From Terrisporobacter glycolicus ATCC 14880 = DSM 1288 (lineage in GTDB: Bacteria > Bacillota > Clostridia > Peptostreptococcales > Peptostreptococcaceae), in contig NZ_CP117523.1 of assembly GCF_036812735.1 (NCBI RefSeq), forward strand, positions 3,162,001-3,226,000: a stretch of DNA of 64,000 nt, given 5' to 3'. The position numbers were made by a program, and so were the translations under genes. Positions 42,669 to 50,991 of the stretch are shown piece after piece (position 1 is the stretch's first letter; each line of letters opens with the position of its first letter). Below the pieces are notes generated by a model. It saw nothing but the letters and a program-made list of their open reading frames with translations. It did not search any database and had not been told where the DNA came from.

Positions 42669-43346
42669 TTATAATTTAAGTTCTAAATTAACTATATTAA
42701 GAACTTCTTCTCTAAAAGTATCTAAACTTATCCTATCTATAAAATCTCCTAGTTTTTCACCTGGTTTTGCTGTGTCTTTATAATAAAAAAGTATAGTTTT
42801 TACTAAATTAAAAGCATCCTTTTCTGACAACCCTTTAATAAGTATGTCTGCGCTTCTTGGATAATACCCTGCACTACCACCAACAGTAATATAAAAAGTA
42901 CTATCTAAGTCAACAATTACTCCTATATCTTTAGAGTATACACTTGTACATGCATTTTTACATCCTGCCACACCTATTTTAGTTCTGCATGGAAGTTCCA
43001 TGCCATGAAATTTCCTGCTAATTTTCATGCCTATCCCAATAGTCGGATATTTGGAACGCTTACAATAGTTTGATGGACACATTTCCACATTTTTAAGTGA
43101 ATTTTGTACTTTTACAGCTGGTTCCATTCCTAGTTCTTCCCATATTGCCGGTAAGTCCTCTTGTTTTAAATTTGTAATTAAAATTCTTTGACCAGAAGTT
43201 ATTTTTAAAACGCCCTTATATTTTTTAGCTACTTCTCCTATTTTTATTAAATTATCTGGAAGAATAAATCCACCTGGAATATGTGGTGTTATGGCATAAG
43301 TTCGTTTTCCATTTTTTATCTTTTGTAAATTTCCATATACACTCAT
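42669..43346 (-). CDS. Minimal nitrite/sulfite-reductase-like siroheme Fe-S protein
   Basis: A 225-residue protein with one ferredoxin-like half (1-75; GGFILPDNLIKIGEVAKKYKGVLKITSGQRI) and one siroheme/4Fe-4S half. C90, C95, C129 and C133 are the probable cluster ligands (CPSNYC and CKNAC). The first pair is spaced by four residues instead of the usual five. Full-length enzymes are about twice as long because of an internal repeat. Relatives are often called NirA- or AsrC-like; electron donor and substrate are unknown. Monocistronic. Confidence 0.83.
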   Translation of the reverse strand: MSVYGNLQKIKNGKRTYAITPHIPGGFILPDNLIKIGEVAKKYKGVLKITSGQRILITNLKQEDLPAIWEELGMEPAVKVQNSLKNVEMCPSNYCKRSKYPTIGIGMKISRKFHGMELPCRTKIGVAGCKNACTSVYSKDIGVIVDLDSTFYITVGGSAGYYPRSADILIKGLSEKDAFNLVKTILFYYKDTAKPGEKLGDFIDRISLDTFREEVLNIVNLELKL

Positions 43347-43419
43347 TTACATGTATCTCCTTTGTCTAAGTTATTTAATATTTTTAGTATACAACAATAC
43401 CATTTATTTTATCTACTTT

Positions 43420-44286
43420 TTACTTAACTTCAATATAATAACTTACTTCAAAGCTCTCACCAGCATTTAATTTATTAATATATTTTTTATTTTTATATAT
43501 TTCGTTACAATCAACACTATCTGCCAATCCATACCAAGGTTCTATTGAAATAAATGGTGCTGTACTATTGCTATCTTTATAATATGGCGTCCATATTCCT
43601 ACTAATGGAAAGTCTTTAAAGTTTACATTAATATAGCATTCTTCTTTTGTAGACTTTAGTGAAATCTCATCTATATTAGTATAAATGATTGCATCATTTT
43701 TAAATACGCCAGGGTTTAGTTTCAGTGTAGATGGAGAGTTCACTTCATCTATTTCACTATAATAAGGGCCTTCTAAATTAATTTTTTGCACATTTTTTCT
43801 ACACTTAAATTCAATATAGTACTCCCATAAGTTTTCTGGTGATGAAATACTAAATGCTGGATGAGCTCCTATGGAAAAGTATATATCTTGTAAATCAATA
43901 TTTTGTACATTCCAAGTAATCTTAACTTTTTCTTCTACTATTGTATATGAGATGAAGAGATTAAAATTATATGGGTATATTTTTATTGTTTTTTCATTAG
44001 ATGTTAACTTGTAGGTTATAGTATTTTCATCCTTATTTATTAAATCAAAATCCATATCTCTAGCAAATCCATGTTGATTTATATTATATATTTCACCTTC
44101 TATTAAAGTTTTATCTTCTTTTAATTTTCCCACAATAGGAAATAATACAGGAGACTGTCTCCTCCAATATTTTTTATCTCCATTCCATAAAATTTCTTTC
44201 TTATATTTCTTAGAATATATTCTTGTTAATTCTGCTCCACTACTTTTAGTCTCTATTATTAAATTATTATTTTCTAAAATCTGCAT
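43420..44286 (-). CDS. Aldose 1-epimerase-family protein (LacX-like)
   Basis: A 288-residue galactose-mutarotase-fold protein from ATG 44286, with GGAGG before it. Diagnostic stretches are SSGAELTRIYSKKYKKEILWNGDKKYW (split by the fold), QSPVLFPIVGKL, NQHGFARDMDFDLI with the catalytic-region His, GAHPAFSI and ISIEPWYGLAD. Resembles lactococcal LacX. It should interconvert sugar anomers or bind sugar 6-phosphates; a link to galactose/tagatose use in this region is plausible. Confidence 0.87.
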   Translation of the reverse strand: MQILENNNLIIETKSSGAELTRIYSKKYKKEILWNGDKKYWRRQSPVLFPIVGKLKEDKTLIEGEIYNINQHGFARDMDFDLINKDENTITYKLTSNEKTIKIYPYNFNLFISYTIVEEKVKITWNVQNIDLQDIYFSIGAHPAFSISSPENLWEYYIEFKCRKNVQKINLEGPYYSEIDEVNSPSTLKLNPGVFKNDAIIYTNIDEISLKSTKEECYINVNFKDFPLVGIWTPYYKDSNSTAPFISIEPWYGLADSVDCNEIYKNKKYINKLNAGESFEVSYYIEVK

Positions 44287-44318
44287 ATATCCTCCAAATT
44301 TATAATTTTTTAATATGT

Positions 44319-44348
44319 AAAAAGCTATCTTATACAAGATAGCTTTTT
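44319..44348 (-). terminator. Terminator after ptsI
   Basis: A 13-bp stem AAAAAGCTATCTT / AAGATAGCTTTTT (44319-44331 / 44336-44348), T tract on the minus strand. Confidence 0.85.
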
Positions 44349-44365
44349 TCTATTATTTAAGTTAA

Positions 44366-46075
44366 TTATTTACTAAAAGTTTTTTCTACATAAGCTTTTA
44401 TTTCTTCTGAAGTTCCAAGAGATAATACTTCCTCTGAGAATTTTTTCATATCTTCAAAGCTTACTGAATTTATTAATTTTCTAGCAGGCAATATTGATAT
44501 TGGACTCATTGAAAATTCATCTAATCCAAATCCAAGTAATATTGGTATCATTAATTGGTCTCCTGCAGACTCTCCACACATTCCAGCCCATTTACCTTCT
44601 TTGTGTGCATTATCTATAACCATTTTTATAAGTCTAAGTACAGCCGGATTAAATTGGTTGTATAAGTAACTTATTTTTTGGTTCATTCTATCAACTGCAC
44701 AAGTATATTGTATTAAGTCATTAGTTCCTATTGAGAAGAAATCAACATGCTTAGCAAGTACATCTGATATTACTGCGGCAGATGGAACTTCTATCATCAT
44801 ACCAACTTCTACTTCTTCAGAATAAGCTATTTGCTCAGCTTTTAACTGTGATTTAACTGCTTCACAAACTTCTTTAGCTTGTAATAATTCTTCTAATGAT
44901 GATATCATTGGGAACATTATTCTTAATTTTCCATGTACACTTGCTCTATATAAAGCTCTAAGTTGAGTTACAAATATTTCTTTTCTATCTAGGCAAAGTC
45001 TAATGGCTCTATATCCTAAGAATGGATTCATTTCTTCGTCCATTGGAAGGTAGTCTAATTTCTTATCTCCACCTATATCTAATGTTCTTATAACTATTGG
45101 CTTTCCGTCCATTCCTTCAAGCACTGCTTTGTACGCATTGTATTGCTCTTCTTCACTTGGGAAATCACTTCTGTCCATATATAAGAATTCTGTTCTATAA
45201 AGTCCTACACCTTCAGCATCATTTTTTATAAGACCTTCTACGTCACCTGGAGTACCTATGTTACCTGCAAGTTCCACATGTCTTCCATCAGTAGTTATTG
45301 AAGCCTTACCTTTTAATAATTCTAATGCTTTTTTGTATTCTTCAAAATCAGCTTTTAATTTTGTATATTCAGCTATAGTTTCTTCATCTGGATTTATTAT
45401 TACTTCACCAGTATCTCCATTAAATGCTACAAAATCACCATCTTTTATTTCTTTAGTAGCATCGCTTAAACCAACTATAGCAGCTATTTCTAAAGTTCTA
45501 GACATTATAGCAGTATGAGAAGTTCTTCCACCTATATCTGTTAAGAATCCTAAAACTTTTTTCTTATCCATTGTTGCTGTATCAGATGGTGTTAAATCAT
45601 GAGCAACTAATACTACTTCTTCAGCTAAGTCCGCTAAGTCTACAACTTTTACACCTAATATGTGTCTAAGAACTCTATTTGTTACGTCTTTTATATCAGC
45701 TGCTCTTTCTCTCATATATTCATTGTCCATAGATTCAAACATACCTACGAACATTTCTTTTATTTCATTTAATGCAAAGTCTGCATTAACTTTTTCATCA
45801 TTTATTTTACTAACAGCAGATTCAACTAATTCTGGATCTTCTAACACTAATAAATGTGCTTCAAATATTTCAGCTTCGTGCTCACCAAGTTCTGCTAAAG
45901 CCTTTTCCTTTACTTTTGTTAATTCCTCTTTTGAAACTTCAACAGCAGTTCTTAATTTCGCTACTTCTGATTCACAATCAGTTATTGATTTTCTTTCTAT
46001 TACTAACTGCGTATCTTCAACTACTAACGCTTTCCCCAAAACAATACCTGGAGATGCTCCTATACCCTTTAACAT
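44366..46075 (-). CDS. ptsI: PTS enzyme I (PtsI)
   Basis: General PTS phosphotransferase, 569 residues. Phosphohistidine lies near residue 189 in GGRTSHTAIMSR. The PEP-binding barrel has GVGLYRTEFLYMDR, LGYRAIRLCLDR, FFSIGTNDLIQYT and the catalytic CGESAGD block. AGGAGG precedes the ATG. Transfers phosphate from PEP to HPr, which then feeds the galactitol system here. Follows ptsH by 68 bp with a hairpin between them. Confidence 0.97.
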   Translation of the reverse strand: MLKGIGASPGIVLGKALVVEDTQLVIERKSITDCESEVAKLRTAVEVSKEELTKVKEKALAELGEHEAEIFEAHLLVLEDPELVESAVSKINDEKVNADFALNEIKEMFVGMFESMDNEYMRERAADIKDVTNRVLRHILGVKVVDLADLAEEVVLVAHDLTPSDTATMDKKKVLGFLTDIGGRTSHTAIMSRTLEIAAIVGLSDATKEIKDGDFVAFNGDTGEVIINPDEETIAEYTKLKADFEEYKKALELLKGKASITTDGRHVELAGNIGTPGDVEGLIKNDAEGVGLYRTEFLYMDRSDFPSEEEQYNAYKAVLEGMDGKPIVIRTLDIGGDKKLDYLPMDEEMNPFLGYRAIRLCLDRKEIFVTQLRALYRASVHGKLRIMFPMISSLEELLQAKEVCEAVKSQLKAEQIAYSEEVEVGMMIEVPSAAVISDVLAKHVDFFSIGTNDLIQYTCAVDRMNQKISYLYNQFNPAVLRLIKMVIDNAHKEGKWAGMCGESAGDQLMIPILLGFGLDEFSMSPISILPARKLINSVSFEDMKKFSEEVLSLGTSEEIKAYVEKTFSK

Positions 46076-46104
46076 GTTGCTTTTCCTCCTAAAGATATTA
46101 TTAC

Positions 46105-46139
46105 ATTAAAACCTGGGTAGTTTATACCCAGGTTTTAAT
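46105..46139 (-). terminator. Intercistronic hairpin between ptsH and ptsI
   Basis: A 15-bp perfect stem ATTAAAACCTGGGTA / TACCCAGGTTTTAAT (46105-46119 / 46125-46139), five-base loop, TTTTAAT end on the minus strand. Probably partial termination or processing that yields more HPr than EI. Confidence 0.7.
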
Positions 46140-46143
46140 TGGA

Positions 46144-46404
46144 TTATTCACCAAATCCAGACTCTACTAATTCAACTAATGCATTAACTGCTGCTTCTTC
46201 ATCTGCACCAGCTGCACATATAGTTACTTCTTCACCTTTTCCAAGGCCTAAACTCATTATTCCCATTATTGATTTAGCGTTTACTACTTTACCTTTGCAT
46301 TTTACTTCAACTGTTGAAGTAAATTCTGATGCTTTTTTTACAAACATACCAGCTGGTCTTGCATGTAAACCTGTTTCATTTTTGATTACTACTACCTTTT
46401 CCAT
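46144..46404 (-). CDS. ptsH: Phosphocarrier protein HPr (PtsH)
   Basis: An 86-residue HPr: H14 in GLHARPAGMF is the EI-phosphorylated residue (equivalent to His15), and S45 in NAKSIMGIMSL is the HPrK regulatory site (equivalent to Ser46). GGAGG lies seven bases before the ATG at 46404; the longer frame is discounted. Precedes ptsI. Confidence 0.97.
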   Translation of the reverse strand: MEKVVVIKNETGLHARPAGMFVKKASEFTSTVEVKCKGKVVNAKSIMGIMSLGLGKGEEVTICAAGADEEAAVNALVELVESGFGE

Positions 46405-46449
46405 TTTACAACCTCCAGGCAAATTAAAAAATTTAATTAAATAATTAGC

Positions 46450-47637
46450 TTATTTTTGTTTATTAAAATCATAAATAATCAAATTAGTGATTATTTTCGC
46501 TAATTTACTAGTTGAGTGATTGACAAGTAGCTTGTCGCCATTCATTTGTTTATTACAAATTTGGATGACTTTATTAAAATCATAAAGTTCAACCCTATTT
46601 ATATTATTTTCCTCAAGCTTTCTTTCATATATACTGTAAAAAATATCTTTGTAAGAAGAGTTTTTGTCAATATTTAAAACTTCTATAATTTTAGGTATAA
46701 CATTTTCCATTAGTGTTCTACGATTTATATCTTTTTTTATATTTAATAAATAGCATAAATCATTTATAGTGTCTTTACTCAAATTACATATTTTATTAAA
46801 ACAATAATCCTCATTATATTTACAGTCAAGATTGAAGAAATAATTAACACCATCATATCTTTTATAAGCTTTCATAGTATCTAGATATCCAAGCTTTATA
46901 TTCGACTCAATATGATCCTTATCTTTATTAAGAGAACCTCCCAAACATTGAGACGGCACTATAACTTTTAAATTCAAATCTTGATATCGGTTTATTATCA
47001 TTTTACCAAGAAAGTCATCCACTAATCTAATTACTACTATATCATCATATCCTTTTTGTGCCAACATATTAATTGGTATATTGTCTGAAAACATTCCATC
47101 TAGATAAAGTTTGTCATCTAGCTTGTCCAATTGAAATATTGGTAATGATGAGCTAGCTATTAAATAATCTATCAACCTTCCTTCTGGTATATCCTCTGTA
47201 TATAGAAGTTTTGGAAATATCTTTCCATCCCAATATGCTGTAGTTATACCAAAATCAATTTTAGATTTTCTAATTTTCTCTTCATCAATTTTTTCTTCTA
47301 GTAATTTTCTAAGTGGGCTTATATCTATTCCTTGATTTTTTCTAGCTTTATTCATTAGTTCAACCACATCGTGTAAGCTCTTTACCCTCATTTCAAGGTT
47401 TTTATATCTTTCATATGTGTCTTCATCTATATTCATAAAACTTTTATAATCATAATTTACCCAAATATCTTCCATGGCATCGAAATCTCCCTGAACAATA
47501 AGCGCTCCGTTTAATGCTCCTATGGAAGTTCCTGCTATACCAGTAAATTGCATTCCTAAATCTGTTAAGGCTCTATATGCACCTATTTGATAAGCGCCTT
47601 TTGTTCCCCCACCTTCTAATACAAGACCTTTTTTCAT
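46450..47637 (-). CDS. Patatin-like phospholipase
   Basis: A 395-residue patatin-family hydrolase. The oxyanion motif GGGTKGAYQ, nucleophile motif GTSIG and catalytic Asp in LDGMFSDNIP are visible, all in the N-terminal 210 residues; the C-terminal 180 residues are charged and not assigned. The ATG at 47637 follows TTAGGTG; the 21 extra codons of the longest frame are not needed. A 9-bp inverted repeat lies just upstream. Acts on lipids or acyl chains in the cytoplasm. Confidence 0.88.
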   Translation of the reverse strand: MKKGLVLEGGGTKGAYQIGAYRALTDLGMQFTGIAGTSIGALNGALIVQGDFDAMEDIWVNYDYKSFMNIDEDTYERYKNLEMRVKSLHDVVELMNKARKNQGIDISPLRKLLEEKIDEEKIRKSKIDFGITTAYWDGKIFPKLLYTEDIPEGRLIDYLIASSSLPIFQLDKLDDKLYLDGMFSDNIPINMLAQKGYDDIVVIRLVDDFLGKMIINRYQDLNLKVIVPSQCLGGSLNKDKDHIESNIKLGYLDTMKAYKRYDGVNYFFNLDCKYNEDYCFNKICNLSKDTINDLCYLLNIKKDINRRTLMENVIPKIIEVLNIDKNSSYKDIFYSIYERKLEENNINRVELYDFNKVIQICNKQMNGDKLLVNHSTSKLAKIITNLIIYDFNKQK

Positions 47638-47655
47638 TTTATCACCTAACTTTTC

Positions 47656-47689
47656 ATGGAGAATATATATAATATAATACATTCTCCAT
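47656..47689. promoter_or_regulatory. Inverted repeat upstream of the patatin gene
   Basis: ATGGAGAAT / ATTCTCCAT (47656-47664 / 47681-47689) with a 16-bp AT spacer, between the 114-residue gene and the patatin ribosome site. It could be a weak terminator, an operator or a translation-control hairpin. Confidence 0.35.
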
Positions 47690-47701
47690 ATTTTTTCCAT
47701 G

Positions 47702-48046
47702 TTATTTTATAGCCCCTTTAGTGTTTACAACTTTTACTGACTTTAAAAATAATTTCTTTTCAATCGGTTTTAGTGATAAGTTGTTCATTATATAATTTTC
47801 TTCATCAACAAGATAAATTTTTTTATATCCCGTTTTTAAAAAAGCCATACATACTGTTCTTATATCATCCTCATTTTCGCATTCGAAAAAAGATGGAGAA
47901 ACTACTAGTTTATACGATGATGATTTTTTATTTTTCATAGTTTGCTTATAAGTATTTAAAAAATTATTTGCTTCTCTTTTACTTATAAAGCCACTTACAT
48001 CAATATAAACTTTCTTTTCTTCTTCATTTATATTTATATCTATCAC
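47702..48046 (-). CDS. Hypothetical 114-residue protein
   Basis: Small acidic protein with a strand-helix-strand layout (VYIDVSGFISKREANNFLNTYKQ; YKLVVSPSFFE; GYKKIYLVDEENYIMNN) faintly like a STAS domain. No membrane part. GAGGTGAG lies before the ATG. It sits between the methyltransferase and patatin genes on the same strand, with 58 bp to the former. Function unknown; conservation with the methyltransferase would be the thing to test. Confidence 0.65.
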   Translation of the reverse strand: MIDININEEEKKVYIDVSGFISKREANNFLNTYKQTMKNKKSSSYKLVVSPSFFECENEDDIRTVCMAFLKTGYKKIYLVDEENYIMNNLSLKPIEKKLFLKSVKVVNTKGAIK

Positions 48047-48104
48047 TTATCTCACCTCCAAATAATTCATTATTTTATTATATGAATTGTTTAGAGTAAA
48101 CTTG

Positions 48105-49859
48105 CTATAAGTTAAGTGATTTATTAATTAATTCGTTAACTTTATTTTGCAGGAAATGGCTTTCATTTTCAAGGTAATTAATTTCCTTATTAATGGCATT
48201 TTTTTTATCTTGCAACTTTTTATTATTTTTAATCGATTCAACTTCTTTTTTTATTGAAATTATTTTTTTACTAAGAGCCTCTATTTCACTATAATTTTCA
48301 TCTTTAAATATTTTTAATTTCATTACTTTATTTGGATAATAATCATATATTTTATTTCCCATACCTTTTCCTATCATTTTAAAATATCTATCATATGCCT
48401 CACTGTTTAATATTCCCACTATATACTCATAGGAAAATATGTTTTCATATTCTTCTTTAATATAAAATGAGTATACGTCTGCACTACTAAAATTATCATT
48501 ATCATCTATGGCAAACTTGTTATTAGAACTTTTGTATGGATACATAATTTTTTTTCTTTCAAACAAACTTTTTTCTCTTCCCCATTGAAGCTCATACCAT
48601 TTTCTAACTTTCTTAATACATTCCCTTCTGCCTTCCAATTTTTCCTTATAAGGTTTAAAACAATTTTCTTCTACATAAGAATAGCTTTGAATTTCATCAA
48701 TATCATTTGAATAAATTAATTTTTGATTACTTTGTTCTATTATATATTGATTTACATTTCTATTTTTTATCCATGACTTTAAAAGCTTTTTGTCAATATG
48801 TTCTATTCTTTCATCTTCAATATTTAATATAAAGGCTTTATCACAACCAGTAATTATACCTTGAAAACTTATACAAATATCTTCTAAATTATATTTGCTT
48901 TTTTGAACTATTTTATCATAAAGTATTTTATCTTCATAATTAAGTATTATCCAATTATTCCTTAAATCCACTTGATTAATACTTATTTTTTCACATTTTT
49001 CACTATTTAATAATATTTTTAAGTCTTTTATATTTTCAACATTTGTATTATCTCTTATTTTGTATGTAGCTAATATATTATAATTGGTTTTTTTCTCCAA
49101 AATTGCTATAAGAGGTGCTATTCCTAAGTTTTTAAATATATTAACATTTTTTAAATCTATAATCTTTTTTATGTCACAATTACTCATAAGATAGTCTCTA
49201 AGAAGTTTACCAGATGGGCTTTCTAAAAAGTATCTCGGTGTAATAAGCCCTATTTTACCTTCATCACTTATTAGATCTAAAGCCTTTTTATAAAAACAAA
49301 AATATATATCAGCTTTATCTTTATAAACATCTTTATATTCACTTAATAAAAATTTTTTATATTCCTTATCTAGCATCTTATGTCCAATATATGGTGGATT
49401 TCCTATAATGTAATCAAATTTCATATTATAATTCTTTTTTAGAGCATCTCCACAATTTATGTTGTTTATTGTTGATTGATTTTCTTCATTGTAATTATAT
49501 GATTTCTTTTTATTTAATGTTTCTTTTAAAATATTTATGGCATCTTTATCTATATCTACTCCATAAATACATTTATTTATAATATGGTCGCTTACATTAT
49601 TGATATAGTTTCCACCGTACGCTTCATTTATTTCATCTATGTTATTTTTTATTAATTTATATATCATATTATATGCTTCTATTAAAAAGTTCCCACATCC
49701 ACAAGATAAATCTAAAATCTTAGGCTCTGGATTTTTAATTATATTATGGTTTTTAAATACTTCTTGTAATATATAGTTAACAATTATTTTGGGTGTATAA
49801 TAAATACCCTTAACTTTTTTGTCATATAAAGACAAACTTTCTTCATATGACTTTGCCAT
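48105..49859 (-). CDS. camA: CamA-like orphan adenine-N6 DNA methyltransferase (type IIG form)
   Basis: A 584-residue Eco57I/TaqI-type methyltransferase. Motif X region GIYYTPKIIVNYI, motif I ILDLSCGCGNF (48-58), catalytic motif IV NPPYIG (153-158), then DKADIYFCFYKKALDL and ITPRYFLESPSG; from about 290 on a TaqI-like target-recognition part with SFQGIITGCDKAFIL, KWYELQWGREKSLFERKKIMYPYKS and FSSADVYSFYIKEEY. No endonuclease domain or restriction partner is visible. Length, motif order and C-terminal blocks match what I remember of C. difficile CamA (CAAAAA methylation, needed for normal sporulation). The adjoining patatin and ptsHI genes also match that locus in memory. Recognition site here is untested. 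Confidence 0.78.
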   Translation of the reverse strand: MAKSYEESLSLYDKKVKGIYYTPKIIVNYILQEVFKNHNIIKNPEPKILDLSCGCGNFLIEAYNMIYKLIKNNIDEINEAYGGNYINNVSDHIINKCIYGVDIDKDAINILKETLNKKKSYNYNEENQSTINNINCGDALKKNYNMKFDYIIGNPPYIGHKMLDKEYKKFLLSEYKDVYKDKADIYFCFYKKALDLISDEGKIGLITPRYFLESPSGKLLRDYLMSNCDIKKIIDLKNVNIFKNLGIAPLIAILEKKTNYNILATYKIRDNTNVENIKDLKILLNSEKCEKISINQVDLRNNWIILNYEDKILYDKIVQKSKYNLEDICISFQGIITGCDKAFILNIEDERIEHIDKKLLKSWIKNRNVNQYIIEQSNQKLIYSNDIDEIQSYSYVEENCFKPYKEKLEGRRECIKKVRKWYELQWGREKSLFERKKIMYPYKSSNNKFAIDDNDNFSSADVYSFYIKEEYENIFSYEYIVGILNSEAYDRYFKMIGKGMGNKIYDYYPNKVMKLKIFKDENYSEIEALSKKIISIKKEVESIKNNKKLQDKKNAINKEINYLENESHFLQNKVNELINKSLNL

Positions 49860-49971
49860 TTCATAGTTATCTATTTGTCTTCCCCCCTTACAATCTTTAT
49901 CCCCTATGTTGAAATTATAGCATATTTGTTTTTTGTATAAATATGCAAATTATAAAGCCTTAATAATTTTT

Positions 49972-49998
49972 AAAACCGCCTCTTTAAAGAGGCGGCTT
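49972..49998 (-). terminator. Terminator after the leaderless NlpC/P60 gene
   Basis: CCGCCTCTTT / AAAGAGGCGG (49976-49985 / 49986-49995), a GC-rich palindrome whose centre must open as the loop, flanked by TTTT on the minus strand. Confidence 0.8.
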
Positions 49999-50001
49999 TA
50001 A

Positions 50002-50823
50002 TTATCTCAATACTCTTCTTCCATTAACGAAAACTTTTGAATAATAATCGCTATCTAATTGCGAAATTACTACTTTCCCCTGACTAGAAGATGCATGTAT
50101 AAATTGATTATTTCCCAAATAAATTCCTGCATGAGAAATAACATTATCCATAGCTCCTACAGTATCAAAAAATACTAAGTCCCCAGGTTGTAAATCTTTT
50201 TTGTTAATATATGTTCCATATACTCCCTGCTCTTTTGATGAACGCGGTAAAGATATTTTTGCTACGTTTTTGTATACATACCAAGTGAATCCAGAACAAT
50301 CAAAAGTATTATGACCTTCATCTGCCCAAACATACTTTTTACCAAGTAAAGTTTTAGCATATTCAACTATCTTCTCTGAATTTACTGAAATTATTATTTC
50401 ATTAATATCTGATATTTTATTACTTAAATAACTACTTGCCACATATCCTTCTTTTGCATTATATTTTATTTTTGACCATCCTTCTGATGTTGATATTACT
50501 TCTACTTCACTTCCCTTGAATATTGTTCCTATAATAGAAGATTTTGTTGAAGACCCACTTCTAAAATTTAATACACTTACATTTACATACTTTTTAACCT
50601 TTTCTACTACTTGTACTGTTTTGTCACTTAAATACTTGCTCGATACAAATCCAAGAACACCTTTACATCTAACTAAAGTCCATCCATCTGACTGTGGCAC
50701 TACTTCCACCTGAGTATTTTTATGAAGGGATTGTATTATTTCATAATTAGTTGAAGGACCTTTTCTAAAATTCAAATTCTCCACATTAACTATTTTCATT
50801 TTATTATTTATACTTAGACTCAT
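50002..50823 (-). CDS. NlpC/P60 endopeptidase with two SH3b domains, no signal peptide
   Basis: A 273-residue peptidoglycan hydrolase: SH3b domains at about 9-66 and 78-135, then NlpC/P60 (150-273) with C176 (FDCSGF), H231 (SHAGIYLG) and H243. It is very similar to the 50992-52269 product but starts directly with SH3b sequence. No signal peptide or upstream hydrophobic frame exists, and the ATG at 50823 lacks a good ribosome site. Either the 5' end was lost in duplication, or the protein is used inside a mother cell or released by lysis. Active-site residues are intact. Confidence 0.82.
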   Translation of the reverse strand: MSLSINNKMKIVNVENLNFRKGPSTNYEIIQSLHKNTQVEVVPQSDGWTLVRCKGVLGFVSSKYLSDKTVQVVEKVKKYVNVSVLNFRSGSSTKSSIIGTIFKGSEVEVISTSEGWSKIKYNAKEGYVASSYLSNKISDINEIIISVNSEKIVEYAKTLLGKKYVWADEGHNTFDCSGFTWYVYKNVAKISLPRSSKEQGVYGTYINKKDLQPGDLVFFDTVGAMDNVISHAGIYLGNNQFIHASSSQGKVVISQLDSDYYSKVFVNGRRVLR

Positions 50824-50956
50824 GTTTTATCTTATAATTTAATATTATAAGATTATCAACTCCTATTAATAATTTTAATAGAAAAAACTCTATTATTGTA
50901 AATATATGCATACTTATAATAATTTGTGTTTGTTTAAATATAATAAAAAATTAATT

Positions 50957-50988
50957 AAAAAACACCTCTAAAAATAGAGGTGTTTTTT
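50957..50988 (-). terminator. Terminator after the secreted NlpC/P60 gene
   Basis: A 13-bp perfect stem AAAAAACACCTCT / AGAGGTGTTTTTT (50957-50969 / 50976-50988). Confidence 0.88.
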
Positions 50989-50991
50989 AAT

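Noticed and set aside
45258-46109. Overlapping plus-strand ORFs over ptsI
   Set aside because: Shadow frames of a highly conserved gene with no ribosome sites; compositions are Ser/Leu-rich as expected of antisense reading.
48105-49859. Full restriction-modification system
   Set aside because: No endonuclease domain at the N-terminus of the methyltransferase and no restriction gene in the neighbourhood; it appears to be solitary.
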